DNA from: Bretschneidera sinensis
Taxonomy: Eukaryota; Streptophyta; Magnoliopsida; Brassicales; Akaniaceae
Direction: 5' to 3'
Assembly: GCA_023935145.1 (NCBI GenBank)
Contig: CM043702.1
Coordinates: forward strand, 55,816,501 to 55,880,500
Length of the DNA stretch: 64,000 bases
Below are positions 32,843 through 44,030 of the stretch, in pieces. A program made the position numbers and the translations under genes. A model generated the notes under the pieces. That model saw only the letters and a program-made list of their open reading frames with translations. It was not told the origin of the DNA and ran no database searches. Positions within the stretch are counted from its first letter, which is position 1; each line of letters opens with the position of its first letter.

Positions 32843-34362
32843 TGATAAGAGTCAGAAAATGTATCTTAATAGTGTTTATTTGTTAGCATTTAGGGTTGAT
32901 TTAGGGCTGGATTACACATTTATGCCTTAATAATTCTTAAGTGTCATTCTTAGTATATTGATTTATTTCAATGCATTTTCAGTTATTTTGGGTTTAAAAG
33001 AGATGGAAAAGCTAATTTTGATTAAAGCACAAAGATTCTATGCATAGTCACAAGCATTTGGAAAAGAGTTTCACTAAATTTTCAGAATTGCCCGTACAGA
33101 TCAGTTATCTTTATAGATTAAACTGTATTGATTCAGGAAGAACCAGGAGAAGAGCCATATATCCTTGAAAGATCCAGATGTTTATTTTTTGGAAAATTTT
33201 ATGGCTCATAAATATGATTTCTCAAGAGAAAGTTATGGTAGTTTTAGTAGACAAAGGTCAGGCTGTGAGTGATTTCAGTATGACAGATCAGTCATTTTTA
33301 CGGATTAAACTGTATTGATTCAGAAAGAACCAAGAGATGAGCCATATATGCTTAGAAAGATCCGGATGTCTATTTTTTGAAGAATTTCATGACTCATAAA
33401 TATGATTTTTCTAGAGAAAGTTATGGCAGGTTTAGTAGACAAAGGTCAGGCAGAACCAGGCCTGGACAGCAGCAGAAGCACACGGCCTGAACAGAAACCC
33501 TAGAGCGACTTTTCTATCTACAAAGCCATCTCCATACAGCTATATATAGGAATTTAGACTCAGAGAATAGGGGAGGAGAGTTTTTAAAGAGAGTTTTCAT
33601 CTTCTTCTTCTTCAAGGTGATCAAGGATGAACTCCATATCCAACTAAACTCCAAGCAAGGTGAAAGGATAAGTTTCTAGGTGTAGTTGTTCTTATTTCTA
33701 TCGTTGATTCAGTTGTATGGATTGATTGTTAAACATTGTTTATGATTTACTCTTTGATTAAATAAGAAGGATTTGAATTCATGTGACAGCTGCAATTTAT
33801 GTTCTTCTTCTCCTAAATTTTCTTAATCTAGTGATCGCATTCTTCTTCTCCATATAAGTCTAGTCAAGCTTTTCTTATGTCAAAGTTGTTAGATGCAACT
33901 AATTTCGGTAGATCTATCTTATAGGTTTGTCCATTACTGTAGTATTATTATTGAAATATATTGTCGCTTCTTGATAATTTATAAGATAGATCTTGTGTGT
34001 TTGAATTGGAATTAAGGAGTAATTTATGGCAATTACATTAGGGTATTTATGTGCTGTGATTGAATATTTACCAATTGCTTGCTTGGGATGTGAAACTAGT
34101 AATTGAGATAAAACAGTTGAGTCAAGATAGGAATAAGGCAACGAACTTAAAAATGATATCTGGAAACTTGTTATTTCTTTATTGAATTTTTCATCATATT
34201 TTCACAACTCTCTTACATAATTTCATTCGTAAAACTCAGATTTTCTTATTTGAACTTTATCGTTTAGTGTTAGGGTTTACACTTTCTCTTATAGTTCGCT
34301 TTCCTCATTGGATCAACACCTCAGCTATACACAATAATCGCATGTTAGTTTGAGTGTTATCA
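32843..34362 (+). repeat. E5 5' LTR (1520 bp)
   Basis: Contains a 187-bp tandem duplication (agatcag at 33098 and 33285), a single 22-bp agaaccaggcctggacagcagc unit (33452-33473) and a TATA region (cagctatatatagg near 33540). Confidence 0.95.
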
Positions 34363-34368
34363 AATTTT

Positions 34369-34388
34369 TGGCGTTGTTTCCTGGGAAC
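34369..34388 (+). other. E5 primer-binding site
   Basis: tggcgttgtttcctgggaac six bases after the LTR; a variant of the common gypsy site tggcgccgttgccggggaa. Confidence 0.8.
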
Positions 34389-34663
34389 TGTGCTTAATTA
34401 CAAGGAAGATTGTCAACTTTGAGATAAGACGATAACTTGTTCTTCACTCTTTGTTTTGATTTTCTGTTTTTTATTTTATTTTGTTTTCTTTATTCGTCTC
34501 CCCTCTAATTTCTTTGGTGTATTCGCAGACTTAGAGATAAGTGAGGTAGATTCATTAAAAGACCCGAAATAGAGTTACCCTCTCCTTCTTTGTTCGATAG
34601 TGAAAGTTCACTAGATCAAATCGTAGTGCACACCCAAACGAGAATTTAGAGAATTTTGTTAAC

Positions 34664-36017
34664 ATGGCCAATATTAACAATGAGAATGTTGCTAAGACAC
34701 TTAAGGACTACTTGCACCCTAGCCAAACGGCCACACCATCTTATATCATGTTCCCCCCTAATGTTCAACAACTTGAGTTTAAGCCTGGTATGATCGAATT
34801 GCTACCAAATTTCCTTGAATTAGAGAATGCAAACCCTTATGTCCATATTAGGGAATTTGAGGAAGTAGTAGCAACCTTTCAAAGTAGGGTCGATAAGTTA
34901 GACACCGTCAAACTTAGGTTTTTCCTCTTTTCGCTTAAGGATAAGGTGATGGTTTGGTTGTACTCGTTAAGGCCTAGGCCTATAGGTAGCTAGTGGGTAG
35001 TTAGCTATTTCTATGATGGACTTCTAAGTAAGGAAAGACAATTTATAGAAATGATGTGTAATGAAGATTTTCTTCAAAAAGATCCCGACGAAGCCATAGA
35101 TTTTCTAGATGACTTATTAGAAAAAGCCCACACTTGGACGGGACCCAATGCCATAGAAAGTACTAAGAGAAACCAAACCACTAGAATTATCAACTTAAGG
35201 AAGATGATAACCTTAAAGCCCATTTAGAGGTCCTAACTAAGGAAATTAAGGTTTTAAAAACCAAGGATGCTAGAGCCACCGAACTGGTTGCTAGGGTTGA
35301 GTCTCACGAACCTTGTTTTATGTGTAATGAGGTAGATCATGTACCTAGGGATTGTCCTATTTTGAGATGAATGAAGAGTGTAATGCTTTAGGTATACCCT
35401 TTAGGAAAACATACTCACCCTACTCTAACACCTTCAATCCCGGTTGGAAGAATCACTCTAATTTTAGTTGAAGATCCGATACACAACCTTCTACCCAATC
35501 TAGTACCCAATGGAGACCAGAAGCAACTTCATCTAATGCACCACAACAACCTTTACCTTTGGAAGATGCTTTTAAGTCATTTATGCAGGTATATGCCCAG
35601 AGTGTGGAAGAGCAAGGCAAGATAAATCCACAGTTGCTAGAGGAGCAACAAGGGGTCAAAGAGGAACAAAAGGTGATAATGAGCCAACTCACCAAGTTGA
35701 CTAATTTATTGATGGTTCAAGGACAAAGTCATTTTCCTTTGCAGCCACAACCTAATCCAAGGGGACAACATATGTCACAAACCTCCAATCCTGAAAATCA
35801 AAATGTTAAAGAGGTTAATGCCATAACTACTCACAGCAGTAAGGAAATTGATGGACCCCCTCTACCATCAAACTTGATTCCTAACACCATGAGTAATAAC
35901 GATGAAGCCCCCAAGGAACAAGATGCCCATAGTGATTCCATACCGGTGCCTTTCCCTCAAGCACTTCTTAAACCTAATGAGAGAAATTCAGTATTAAAAT
36001 GTGAGATTCTTGAATAA
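34664..36017 (+). pseudogene. E5 gag (Athila type, broken)
   Basis: The ATG at 34664 gives MANINNENVAKTLKDYLHPS, then FKPGMIELLPNFLELENANP, REFEEVVATFQSR and LRFFLFSLKDKVMVWLYSLR, matching the retrotrans_gag domain of Athila elements. A TAG at 34991-34993 interrupts it before the conserved Trp. Further on, a zinc knuckle CFMCNEVDHVPRDC lies near 35314-35356, and an open Gln-rich stretch covers 35559-36017 (ends ERNSVLKCEILE). Gag would assemble the particle in an intact copy. Frames change at least three times. Confidence 0.85.
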
Positions 36018-36499
36018 CTTAAGCAAGTTAAAATTAACCTTCCTTTTCTTCATGTCCTAAAACAGGTTTCCAACTATGCTAAAGTCATTGAGGATCTATG
36101 CACACTCAAGAGGAGGCACAATGTGAAAAAGACAGCATTCTTAACGGAGCAAGCAAGTGCGATAATTGATAGCAAGACACCGCCCAAGTATAAAGATTCG
36201 GGCTGTCCTACGGTGGCTTTCCAAATTGGAAACAAAGCTTGTGGCCAAGCATTGCTAGATTTGGGGGCTAGTGTGAATCTCATGCCCTACTTCATTTACT
36301 TGTAACTTGGTCTAGGTGAGATCAAATCGACTTCCGTGGTACTTCAACCAGCGGATCGATCGGTAACAAAACTAAGAGGTATTATGGAAGATGTTTTAGT
36401 GCAAATTGACAAATTTAATTATCCCATTGACCTTTTGGTGTTAGATACCATTTCTATTATGAACACGGAGTCAAAAATTCCTTTTGATACTTGGAAGAC
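36018..36499 (+). pseudogene. E5 protease, 5' part (interrupted by E4)
   Basis: The linker (VSNYAKVIEDLCTLKRRHNV) leads to TAFLTEQASAIIDSKTPPKY and the retropepsin motif ALLDLGASVNLMPY near 36245-36293. The usual D(S/T)G is DLGAS, normal for this clade. E4 sits at 36500, in the equivalent of the conserved ILGRPFLAT block. The frame before the insertion shows a one-base shift. Confidence 0.85.
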
Positions 36500-37787
36500 T
36501 GTTGTGAGTTTTAATTTACTCGCAAGCGCACGAATCGTTTGCAATATAGTGTTGTGCAAGTGCGAGGTCGAATCCACAGGGAATTGCGTTGTGAAAATAT
36601 AAATTTATCTAAACTAATATTATCTTAACCTAGTTCTGAGTTTTGTATTATATGTTGCAAAAATAAATAAAAGATAAACTAAATTGATTTTAAAAACTAA
36701 TAAAAAGATTAAGGTTTCTGAATCCACCCCACCAAAGTTAAGCATATATCTCAATGTTCTAAAGATAGCCTATCAAAAAATTTCATGAATCCAACTATAA
36801 GACAAAAAACAAAGAATATCCCAATTAAACCAAAAGCATCCAATGTATCCACTCTCAACAAATCACAAAGGAAATCCAATTTAATCGAAAACAATTCGAT
36901 GTATCCATCAGATGAAACACAAGGAATATCCAACATAACAATTTAAACTCAATCAATCACAAGATTAACTCAAATAATTGACAGAACATTTACACTAAAA
37001 AATGTCAAATTTTTACAAGCAAATCTGAACTACTATGCCAAACAACGGCAGGGCTTCATCTTTAACCTTAGCTGAAGATTCTAGCCACTCATAATTATGA
37101 AACAACAATTCATAATAAAAATGCTAAACATTAAACTAAAACAACTAAATAAAAAGAAATAAATAACTTTACATGGGAGAAATTCCACTCGCTAATAGGC
37201 GGCGCTTCCCCTCGTGGTAGCGAAGCCTTCGAGATCCACCAGAATGCTAGCAAACGTCCACTGGTTAACACCAAAGTGGCCCAGAAATTGTACACTGAAT
37301 GATGAAGTGGAGTGGGTCTTATATAGGCAAATACCACGAGTGCAATGTGTTTCCAATCTGATGTGGGATATGGGATATAGAAATGTGTTTCCAACCGATG
37401 TGGGATGTGGGATTTAAGTCTTCACATGCCCTTCAAAACTTCTGTTCACGCTGAAATCCCGCACAGCCCGCACAGCCTGACCTTTGTCTACTAAAACGGC
37501 CATAACTTTCTGTAGAAAAATCATTTTTACGAGCCGTAAAATTCTTCAGAAAATAGACTTCTGGATCTTTCTAAGCATATATGGCTCATATCCTGGTTCT
37601 TCTTGAATCAATACAGTTTAATTTTCAAATATGATTGATCTGTACGGGCAATTCTGGCAATTTTAGTGAAACTCCTTTCTCAGTGCTTGTAAACCTGAAA
37701 AACAACGAAAACAACTCAAAGTAACAAAATCCTAAGCTAACAAATGTAAATTAAGTGGCCAAAATATGCAATATTTTTCTCTCATCA
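36500..37787 (-). repeat. E4 3' LTR (1288 bp)
   Basis: Nearly identical by eye to 41019-42305. The part from about 37440 to 37690 is the reverse complement of an E5 LTR segment (near 33060-33480). Short minus-strand open frames near 36751-36936 and 37131-37394 recur in the other LTR and are not genes. Confidence 0.95.
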
Positions 37788-39170
37788 AATACCCCCAAAC
37801 TTACATTTTGCTAGTCCCTTAGCAAAACAAAATAAATAAATAAATAAACTAAATAAAAAACAAAGAACATAAAGATAAGTTCAGTATTCATGGTATCCAA
37901 AAATTTAAGGAGCATTCAAAATCATGAGATTCATTCATGAGCAAGCTTAAATAAGTCCAACCCATCTTCACAATGAATAAGAATTTAAAACCTAATTACT
38001 TACAAGAGGCATGGTAAGACATCACAAGCTTGAATCAGTGTAAAGTGATTTAGCATATACAGATGAGGTTTCCAAATAACTTCAATGCACAAGGTAATCA
38101 AGTCTCAAGATCCACAGAATTTCTCATCGGAAAGAACAACGATGGCATAGTTTTTTTTTATATATATATAAGGCTCTGCTATGTTTAGTTCCCTTAAGCT
38201 TTCTAATCGACCCATGTAGCGAGTGTTGAGTCAATGACTCCCAAACCAGATGGTTTTAGGACATTAGGTGTAAAGACACATCTAAGAACTTACTAACTCG
38301 AGTCAAAAAGGCTACGAAATTAAACCGGCCTTAATACTACCAAGCAAAATTCCACCTTTTGACGTGAACACTCACTGCTTACTGAGGCAAGAGGTCTAGT
38401 TACTCAGTGGAAAGTTTCGCAATGATCATTATGAATAAAATTCCCACATTTTGACGTGAACACTCACTGCTTACTGAGGCAAGAGGTTCAGTTACTCAGT
38501 GAAAAGTTTATTGATGATGATCATTATAAATAGTAGTTTTTTATTTTTTTTATTTTTATTTTTTATATGCCCAAGTGTTTATCCAACAAGTCATCCGGTT
38601 TCAGTTAAGACAAGGAAACGTATACATTCAACTCACATGTCATACCTCACACAAATATGTGCTAATGTGCTCGTGTGAGATTAGATCAAATATGTGAATT
38701 CTCGAAAATGTCTAAAGTAAGTAACTAAAGTTTAAACTCTATCATCAGATCATGTGTTCAAAGTTTTAAACTCGCCAATGAAATCACATCACAATTTTTC
38801 AGATCAACCAAAATTTTTAGACGAACATGAACATGCATTTATCTTTACGACGAAAAGACAACAAATTAGGACAAAGTGTGTGATGTGTCTCCCATACCCC
38901 CAAACTTAAATTACACATTGACCCAAATGTGTGACTAATATGGAAAGAGCTGACCTGAGATATGGAGAACTATCTGGACTGGTATAGCTCATAGCATACC
39001 CCCAAACTTGAACTGAAGTACGCATTGTCCCTGAAAAATAAAGACTGGAAAACAAAAAAAATACTAGAAACAAACATTAATCATAAATACATAAAATAAT
39101 AAATAAACATAAAGGATAAGCTGTGGGGTGCCTCCCATGAGCGCTAAGTTTAACGTCTTCAGCCAAACCC
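37788..39170. other. E4 non-coding interior with 92-bp tandem duplication
   Basis: No ORF of note. Between about 38345 and 38528 a 92-bp segment occurs twice (ttttgacgtgaacactcac at 38357 and 38449, cttactgaggcaagaggt in both). Contains AT-rich runs near 38152-38172 and 38536-38566. Confidence 0.8.
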
Positions 39171-39441
39171 AACATTAGTAATCGTGCCCAAATAAACGCT
39201 CCACCATCAGATCAATAAATGGGAGTGAAAAATGATCCTTCAGTGTGGTAGCATTCAACTTACGGTAGTCTAGACACATTCTTCATCTTGACTGCACTCG
39301 AGTTGAAACCAACTCATCGTCTTTATTTATTACTATCGTCAATCTAGCCTGTTTTGGCACGTTATGAATCGGGCTCACCAACTTGCTATTAAAGATTGGA
39401 TAAAAGATCAGAACCTCTTGTATAGCTGGGTTGAGCCCTCT
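39171..39441 (-). pseudogene. E4 RT N-terminal stub
   Basis: Minus strand from 39441: GLNPAIQEVLIFYPIFNSKL, VSPIHNVPKQA and RMCLDYRKLNATTLKDHFSL, ending near FGHDY. This is the fingers part of a gypsy RT with a stop and a frame change relative to the ORF upstream. Everything from the palm onward, RNase H and integrase, is absent. Confidence 0.8.
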
Positions 39442-40221
39442 TTATGGCTCCTTCGATGGCTTGGCATTCTCCTCAAAATATAACTTATGCATCACCATCG
39501 AGGGGCTTATCCCCTTGATATCCTCGATAGTCCAGCCGATAGCTTCATTGTGCTCTCTTAAAATGTCCAATAATTTATCTTCTTGAGCATCAACCAAATT
39601 TGAAGCTGTAGTCACAGGCAAAGAATCTGCTGGACTTAGGAACTTATACTTAAGATTGTCCGGTAAAGGCTTAAGTTCCTTCTTGGGGTGTTTAGGTGTT
39701 GTGGTTTCCTCCGTCTCATTGCTTTCTCGAGGATCAGACTCCAAAATGGCATTCACTTCCTCAAGTAACTTATCTAAGCCCAAGTCTTCTCCAAAGTGAG
39801 CAAAGCATGCCTCCAGGGGGTCCTCAATGTGGGATTCATCCATAGTCTCCTCTGTCTTACTACTCTCCCGAGGAGCAGACTCCAAGATAGTATTTGCTTG
39901 CTCAAGTAACTTATCTAAGTCTAAATCCTCTCCAAACTGAGCAAAGCCTGCCTCCATAATGTCCTCAGACTTCCCTTCTTTCTTGGGTGCTTGTAGTCTC
40001 TCAGGGTAAGGCACTTTAGGTAAAAACAACTTAGAGAGATCCTTAATAATAGGTGTGGTTGTAGATGGCTCAGCATCTCTCTTTTCCTTGTTGCCACTTT
40101 CTTGCCCTTGTTGCATAGCAGGGTTCTCCTCCACTTGACTGTCCACTTGTCTCCTAGACAAGTATGGGATAGTTGATTGCACTTGTTCCTGCCAATGCAT
40201 AGGAGTTGATGAATTTCCCAC
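39442..40221 (-). CDS. E4 gag-pol linker ORF (about 259 codons)
   Basis: A long open frame on the minus strand. It holds an acidic, Ser/Glu-rich region with an internal repeat of about 44 residues (two copies of FAHFGEDLGLDKLLE-type sequence, near codons 90-115 and 134-160). It then has the segment that precedes RT in Athila-type elements (LKPLPDNLKYKFLSPADSLP, LLDILREHNEAIGWTIEDIK, GISPSMVMHKLYFEE). It stops right where RT should begin. The long frame suggests recent activity or chance survival. No host function is implied. Confidence 0.7.
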   Translation of the reverse strand: MGNSSTPMHWQEQVQSTIPYLSRRQVDSQVEENPAMQQGQESGNKEKRDAEPSTTTPIIKDLSKLFLPKVPYPERLQAPKKEGKSEDIMEAGFAQFGEDLDLDKLLEQANTILESAPRESSKTEETMDESHIEDPLEACFAHFGEDLGLDKLLEEVNAILESDPRESNETEETTTPKHPKKELKPLPDNLKYKFLSPADSLPVTTASNLVDAQEDKLLDILREHNEAIGWTIEDIKGISPSMVMHKLYFEENAKPSKEP

Positions 40222-40422
40222 CGCAAATTGTTCCTTTAGGTTAGGCTCAGGTTGACTGGGGAACTCTCATTCCTCTCCTTCACCTATGTAACTTGCGATT
40301 TGATCAATTTGACTCTCTAGCTTGGCAATCGCTTGGGTGTTTTCTATTGTTGCACTCATCACTTCGCTCATAGATTGGCTAGTCATTTTCATGTACTCCT
40401 TAAGGGTGTCCTCAAGTGACAG

Positions 40423-40866
40423 TTAAACTGACGCTGGTGTTTGAATAGGAGCTTGGTAAGCAGGTAATGGTGCTGGATAGGCTGAGTGACTATAACTTGG
40501 AACTGGTGGAGGAAATTCGGGAGGGTATTGATTGTGAGCTTGATAAGGGGCTCTTCCCTGATTCCTCAGTTGGTTCTGCATCCATGAAAAATTAGAGTGG
40601 TCCCACCACCCTGGATTGTATGTTTCGGAGTAAGATCCATTTGATTGCCAGCAACAGTCATTGAAAGCATTCATTTGTTCCATGGGATACTCGGCATAAG
40701 CCAGCATTGATGGACAATTCTGTGCTAGATGCATAGGGCTAGCACAGATGGAACAGCTATCAACATTGAATGTGTTGGCAGCATTGATGGACGGGCCCGT
40801 CATTTTCATGTACTCCTTAGTGGTGTCCTCTAAAGACTGTGAAACTGGCGCTGGATTTATCCACAT
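40423..40866 (-). CDS. E4 Gag C-terminal ORF with zinc knuckle
   Basis: Minus-strand frame with a CX2CX4HX4C knuckle (CSICASPMHLAQNC, near 40710-40755). The Athila-type Gag signature YNPGWWDHSNFSW (near 40575-40615) and a Pro/Tyr-rich tail follow. The retrotrans_gag core expected before it is missing: the primer site is only about 130 bp upstream, so Gag is N-terminally deleted. The conserved part begins near 40866 (NPAPVSQSLEDTTKEYMKM); that segment recurs in diverged form near 40380-40435, a possible local duplication. Confidence 0.7.
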   Translation of the reverse strand: MWINPAPVSQSLEDTTKEYMKMTGPSINAANTFNVDSCSICASPMHLAQNCPSMLAYAEYPMEQMNAFNDCCWQSNGSYSETYNPGWWDHSNFSWMQNQLRNQGRAPYQAHNQYPPEFPPPVPSYSHSAYPAPLPAYQAPIQTPASV

Positions 40867-40994
40867 ATTTTTTTTTTTGAACAAATAGAAACAAATAAAA
40901 TAAAATTTCCAAATAGAAAAATCAAACAAATAATGCTAACTAACTAGCAGAAAAATAAAATTAATTCAGACAAAAATTTCACAAACAAAACAAT

Positions 40995-41012
40995 TCCCCG
41001 GCAACGGCGCCA
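40995..41012 (-). other. E4 primer-binding site
   Basis: Minus strand tggcgccgttgccgggga, the classic plant gypsy site, six bases from the 5' LTR. Confidence 0.9.
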
Positions 41013-41018
41013 AAAACT

Positions 41019-42305
41019 TGTTGTGAGTTTTAATTTACTCGCAAGCGCACGAATCGTTTGCAATATAGTGTTGTGCAAGTGCGATGTCGAATCCACAGGG
41101 AATTGCGTTGTGAAAATATAAATTTATCTAAACTAATCTTATCTTAACCTAGTTTTGAGTTTTGTATTATATGTTACAAAATAAATAAAAGCTAAACTAA
41201 ATTGATTTTAAAAACTAATAAAAAGACTAAGGTTTCTGAATCCACCCCGCCAAAGTTAAGCATATATCTCAATGTTCTAAAGATAGCCTATCAAAAAATT
41301 TCATGAATCCAACTATAAGACAAAAAACAAAGAATATCCCAACTAAACTAAAAGCATCTAATGTATCCGCTCTCAACAAATCACAAAGGAAATCCAATTT
41401 AATCGAAAACAATTTGATGTATCCATCAGATGAAACACAAGGAATATCCAACAGAACAATTTAAACTCAATCAATCACAAGATTAACTCAAATAATTGAC
41501 AGAACATTTATACTAAAACATTTCAGATTTGTACAAGCAAATCTGAACTACTATGCCAAACAACGGCAGGGCTTCATCTTTAACCTTAGCTGAAGATTCT
41601 AGCCACTCATAATTATGAAACTACAATTCATAATAAAAGTGCTAAACATTAAACTAAAATAACTAAATAAAAAGAAATAAATAACTTTACATGGGAGAAA
41701 TTCCACTCGCTGAGGGGCGGTGCTTCCCCTCATGGTAGCAAAGCCTTCGGGATCCACCAGAATGATAGCAGACGTCCACTAGTTAACACCAAAGTGGCCC
41801 AGGAATTGTACACTGAATGATGAAGTGGAGTGGGTCTTATATAGGCAAATACCACGAGTGCAATGTGTTTCCAATCCGATGTGGGATGTGGGATATAGAA
41901 ATGTGTTTCCAACCGATGTAGGATGTGGGATTTAAGTCTTCACATGCCCTTCAAAACTTCTGTTCACGCTGAAATCCTGCACAGCCCTCACAGCCTGACC
42001 TTTGTCTACTAAAACGGCCATAACTTTCTATAGAAAAATCATTTTTATGAGCTGTAAAATTCTCCAAAAAATAGACTTCTGGATCTTTCTAAGCATATAT
42101 GACTCATATCCTGGTTCTTCTTGAATCAATACAGTTTAATTTTCAAAGATGATTGATCTGTACGGGCAATTCTGGCAATTTTAGTGAAACTCCTTTTCCA
42201 GTGCTTGTAAACCTGAAAAACAATGAAAACAACTAAAAGTAACAAAATCCTAAGATAAAAAATATGAATTAAGTGGCCAAAATATGCAATATTTTTCTCT
42301 CATCA
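41019..42305 (-). repeat. E4 5' LTR (1287 bp)
   Basis: Partner of 36500-37787. Minus strand starts TGATGAGAG like the E5 LTR. The minus-strand promoter region with tatataagacccactcc-like sequence is near 41835. Confidence 0.95.
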
Positions 42306-42940
42306 AAGACCATTCCTTGCCACTGCCAGTGCCCTCATTAATTGTAGGAATGATCTAATGACATTATCATTTAGAAATATGACTCTAGAGGTGAATGTTT
42401 TCCGAGTCTCAAGGCAGCCACATGAAGAAGATGAGTGTTTCGACATTTACATGATCGATGAGCTTATTTTGAAGGATAAGTACATTAAAGATAATTCTAA
42501 TTATTTGGAATTCCTTCTTAATAATGTTGATTTTGATGATTCTTCAATTTATCCCCATGCTGTTGATGTTGTTGATGTTTTTGATAAGTTGCAGGGATTT
42601 ATTATGAAATCATGGCAACCATGCTTTGAGGAGTTGCCTAAAGAGAGGGAGGCACCCAAACAATCTTCCTAGGAGACATCAATGCTTAATTTAGTTCCAC
42701 TGCCCAAAGGGCTCAAAGATGCCTTCTTAGGCCCAGGTGATACCTTTTCGGTTATTATTTTTTCCGAACTTAGTGACGTGCAATGTGATAAATTGTTGAA
42801 TTTGTTAAGAGAGCATAAATCTACATTAGGTTGGACTATAGTTGACATAAAAAGGTATTAGCCCTTTAATTTGTTCCCATAGGATTTATTTAGAAGAATG
42901 AGCTAACTCTAGTAGAGACCCACAAAGAAGACTAAATCCA
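42306..42940 (+). pseudogene. E5 protease 3' part and linker
   Basis: Resumes in the GRPFLATASALINCRN block and continues with MTLSFRNMTLEVNVFRVSRQ and an acidic linker. The RT-proximal segment (a version of LREHKSTLGWTIVDIKG) lies near 42810-42860, broken by stops. Confidence 0.8.
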
Positions 42941-44030
42941 ACTTGAAAGAGGTAGTTAAGAAAGAAGTCTTAAAGCTATTAGATGTGGGAATTATGTATC
43001 CAATATCTGATAGTAAGTGGATTAGTCCAACTCAAGTAGTTCCTAAGAAAGTCGAGGTGACCATGGTGGAAAATAAAAAGGGAGTATTAGTACCAACTAA
43101 GGTAGTGATTGGGTGGCGTATATGCATTGATTATAAGAAACTTAATTTGGCTACTCGAAAAGACCATTTTCGCCTTCTATTCATAGATCAAATCTTCGAA
43201 CGTGTGGCTGGTCATCCTTTCTATTGCTTTTTAGATGGGTATTCGGGATACTACCAAATAGGAATTGCCTTAGAAGATCAAGAGAAGACCACCTTTACTT
43301 GTTCTTTTGGTACTTTTGCTTTTCGTAGAATGCCTTTTGGTTTGTGTAATGCACTAGCTACTTTTCAAAGATATATGATGAGTATTTTTAGTGACATGGT
43401 TGAAAAATGTATGGAAGTATTTATTGATGATTTAACCATGTTTGGAACTTCTTTTGATTCATGTTTATCTAACTTGAAAAATGTTTTGTGTAGGTGTGAA
43501 AAGAAAGGGCTTGTGCTTAATTGGTAGAAGTGTCATTTTATGGTGTCTTCCAGAATAGTTTTGGGCCATATAATGTCCGAAAAGGGGATAGAAGTGGGTA
43601 AATCGAAAATTGAATTAATTTCTAAACTACCTACTCTTAAGAATATTAAAGATGTTAGGTCTTTTCTAGGGCATGTTGGGTTTTATAGAAGGTTTATTCA
43701 AAATTTTAGTGCTATCTCTAGACCATTATGTAACCTTTTTTTGAAGGATACCGAGTTTAAATGGAGCCTCAAATGTGAGAAAGCTTTTAGGACACTTGTC
43801 TCTAAGCTTACAACCTCCCCTATTATGCAATCACCCAATTTTACCTTGCCTTTTGAGATTATGTGTTATGCTAGTGACTATGCTTTAAGGGCTGTTTTAG
43901 GACAAAGAAGGGAGGGAAAACCATTTGTTGTTTATTATGCTAGTAGAACCTTGAATCATTCTCAAATGATGTACACCACTCCGCCCTTAAATTTCTTTTC
44001 TCAAAAAGGATGCTAAGGCCCGTTTGATAC
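42941..44030 (+). pseudogene. E5 reverse transcriptase and RNase H
   Basis: RT occupies 42943-43527: EVVKKEVLKLLDVGIMYPIS, WRICIDYKKLN, YCFLDGYSGYYQIGIA, FAFRRMPFGLCNALATFQR and the catalytic FIDDLTMFG (about 43423). A TAG at 43525 replaces Trp. From 43540 the connection (LGHIMSEKGIEVGKSKIELI, RSFLGHVGFYRRFI) leads to RNase H, where the DASDYA motif reads YASDYA (Tyr at 43867-43869), losing the first catalytic Asp. About 90 bp are missing after the YTT block near 43980. Palm residues of RT appear intact. Confidence 0.9.

Larger units (their letters stand above)
36500..42305 (-). mobile_element. E4: minus-strand non-autonomous gypsy element inside E5
   Basis: LTRs 36500-37787 and 41019-42305 (TGTTGTGAG...CTCATCA on the plus strand). 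Target duplication aagac at 36495-36499 and 42306-42310. Primer site tggcgccgttgccgggga on the minus strand (40995-41012) and polypurine tract aagtttgggggta next to the left LTR. The 3.2-kb interior encodes a Gag-like protein and only the first part of RT. The two LTRs look nearly identical, so it is the youngest element of the nest. Confidence 0.95.

Noticed and set aside
36751..37394. Minus-strand ORFs that recur at 41269-41912
   Set aside because: They appear twice because they lie in the two E4 LTRs; no protein family and no coding signature.
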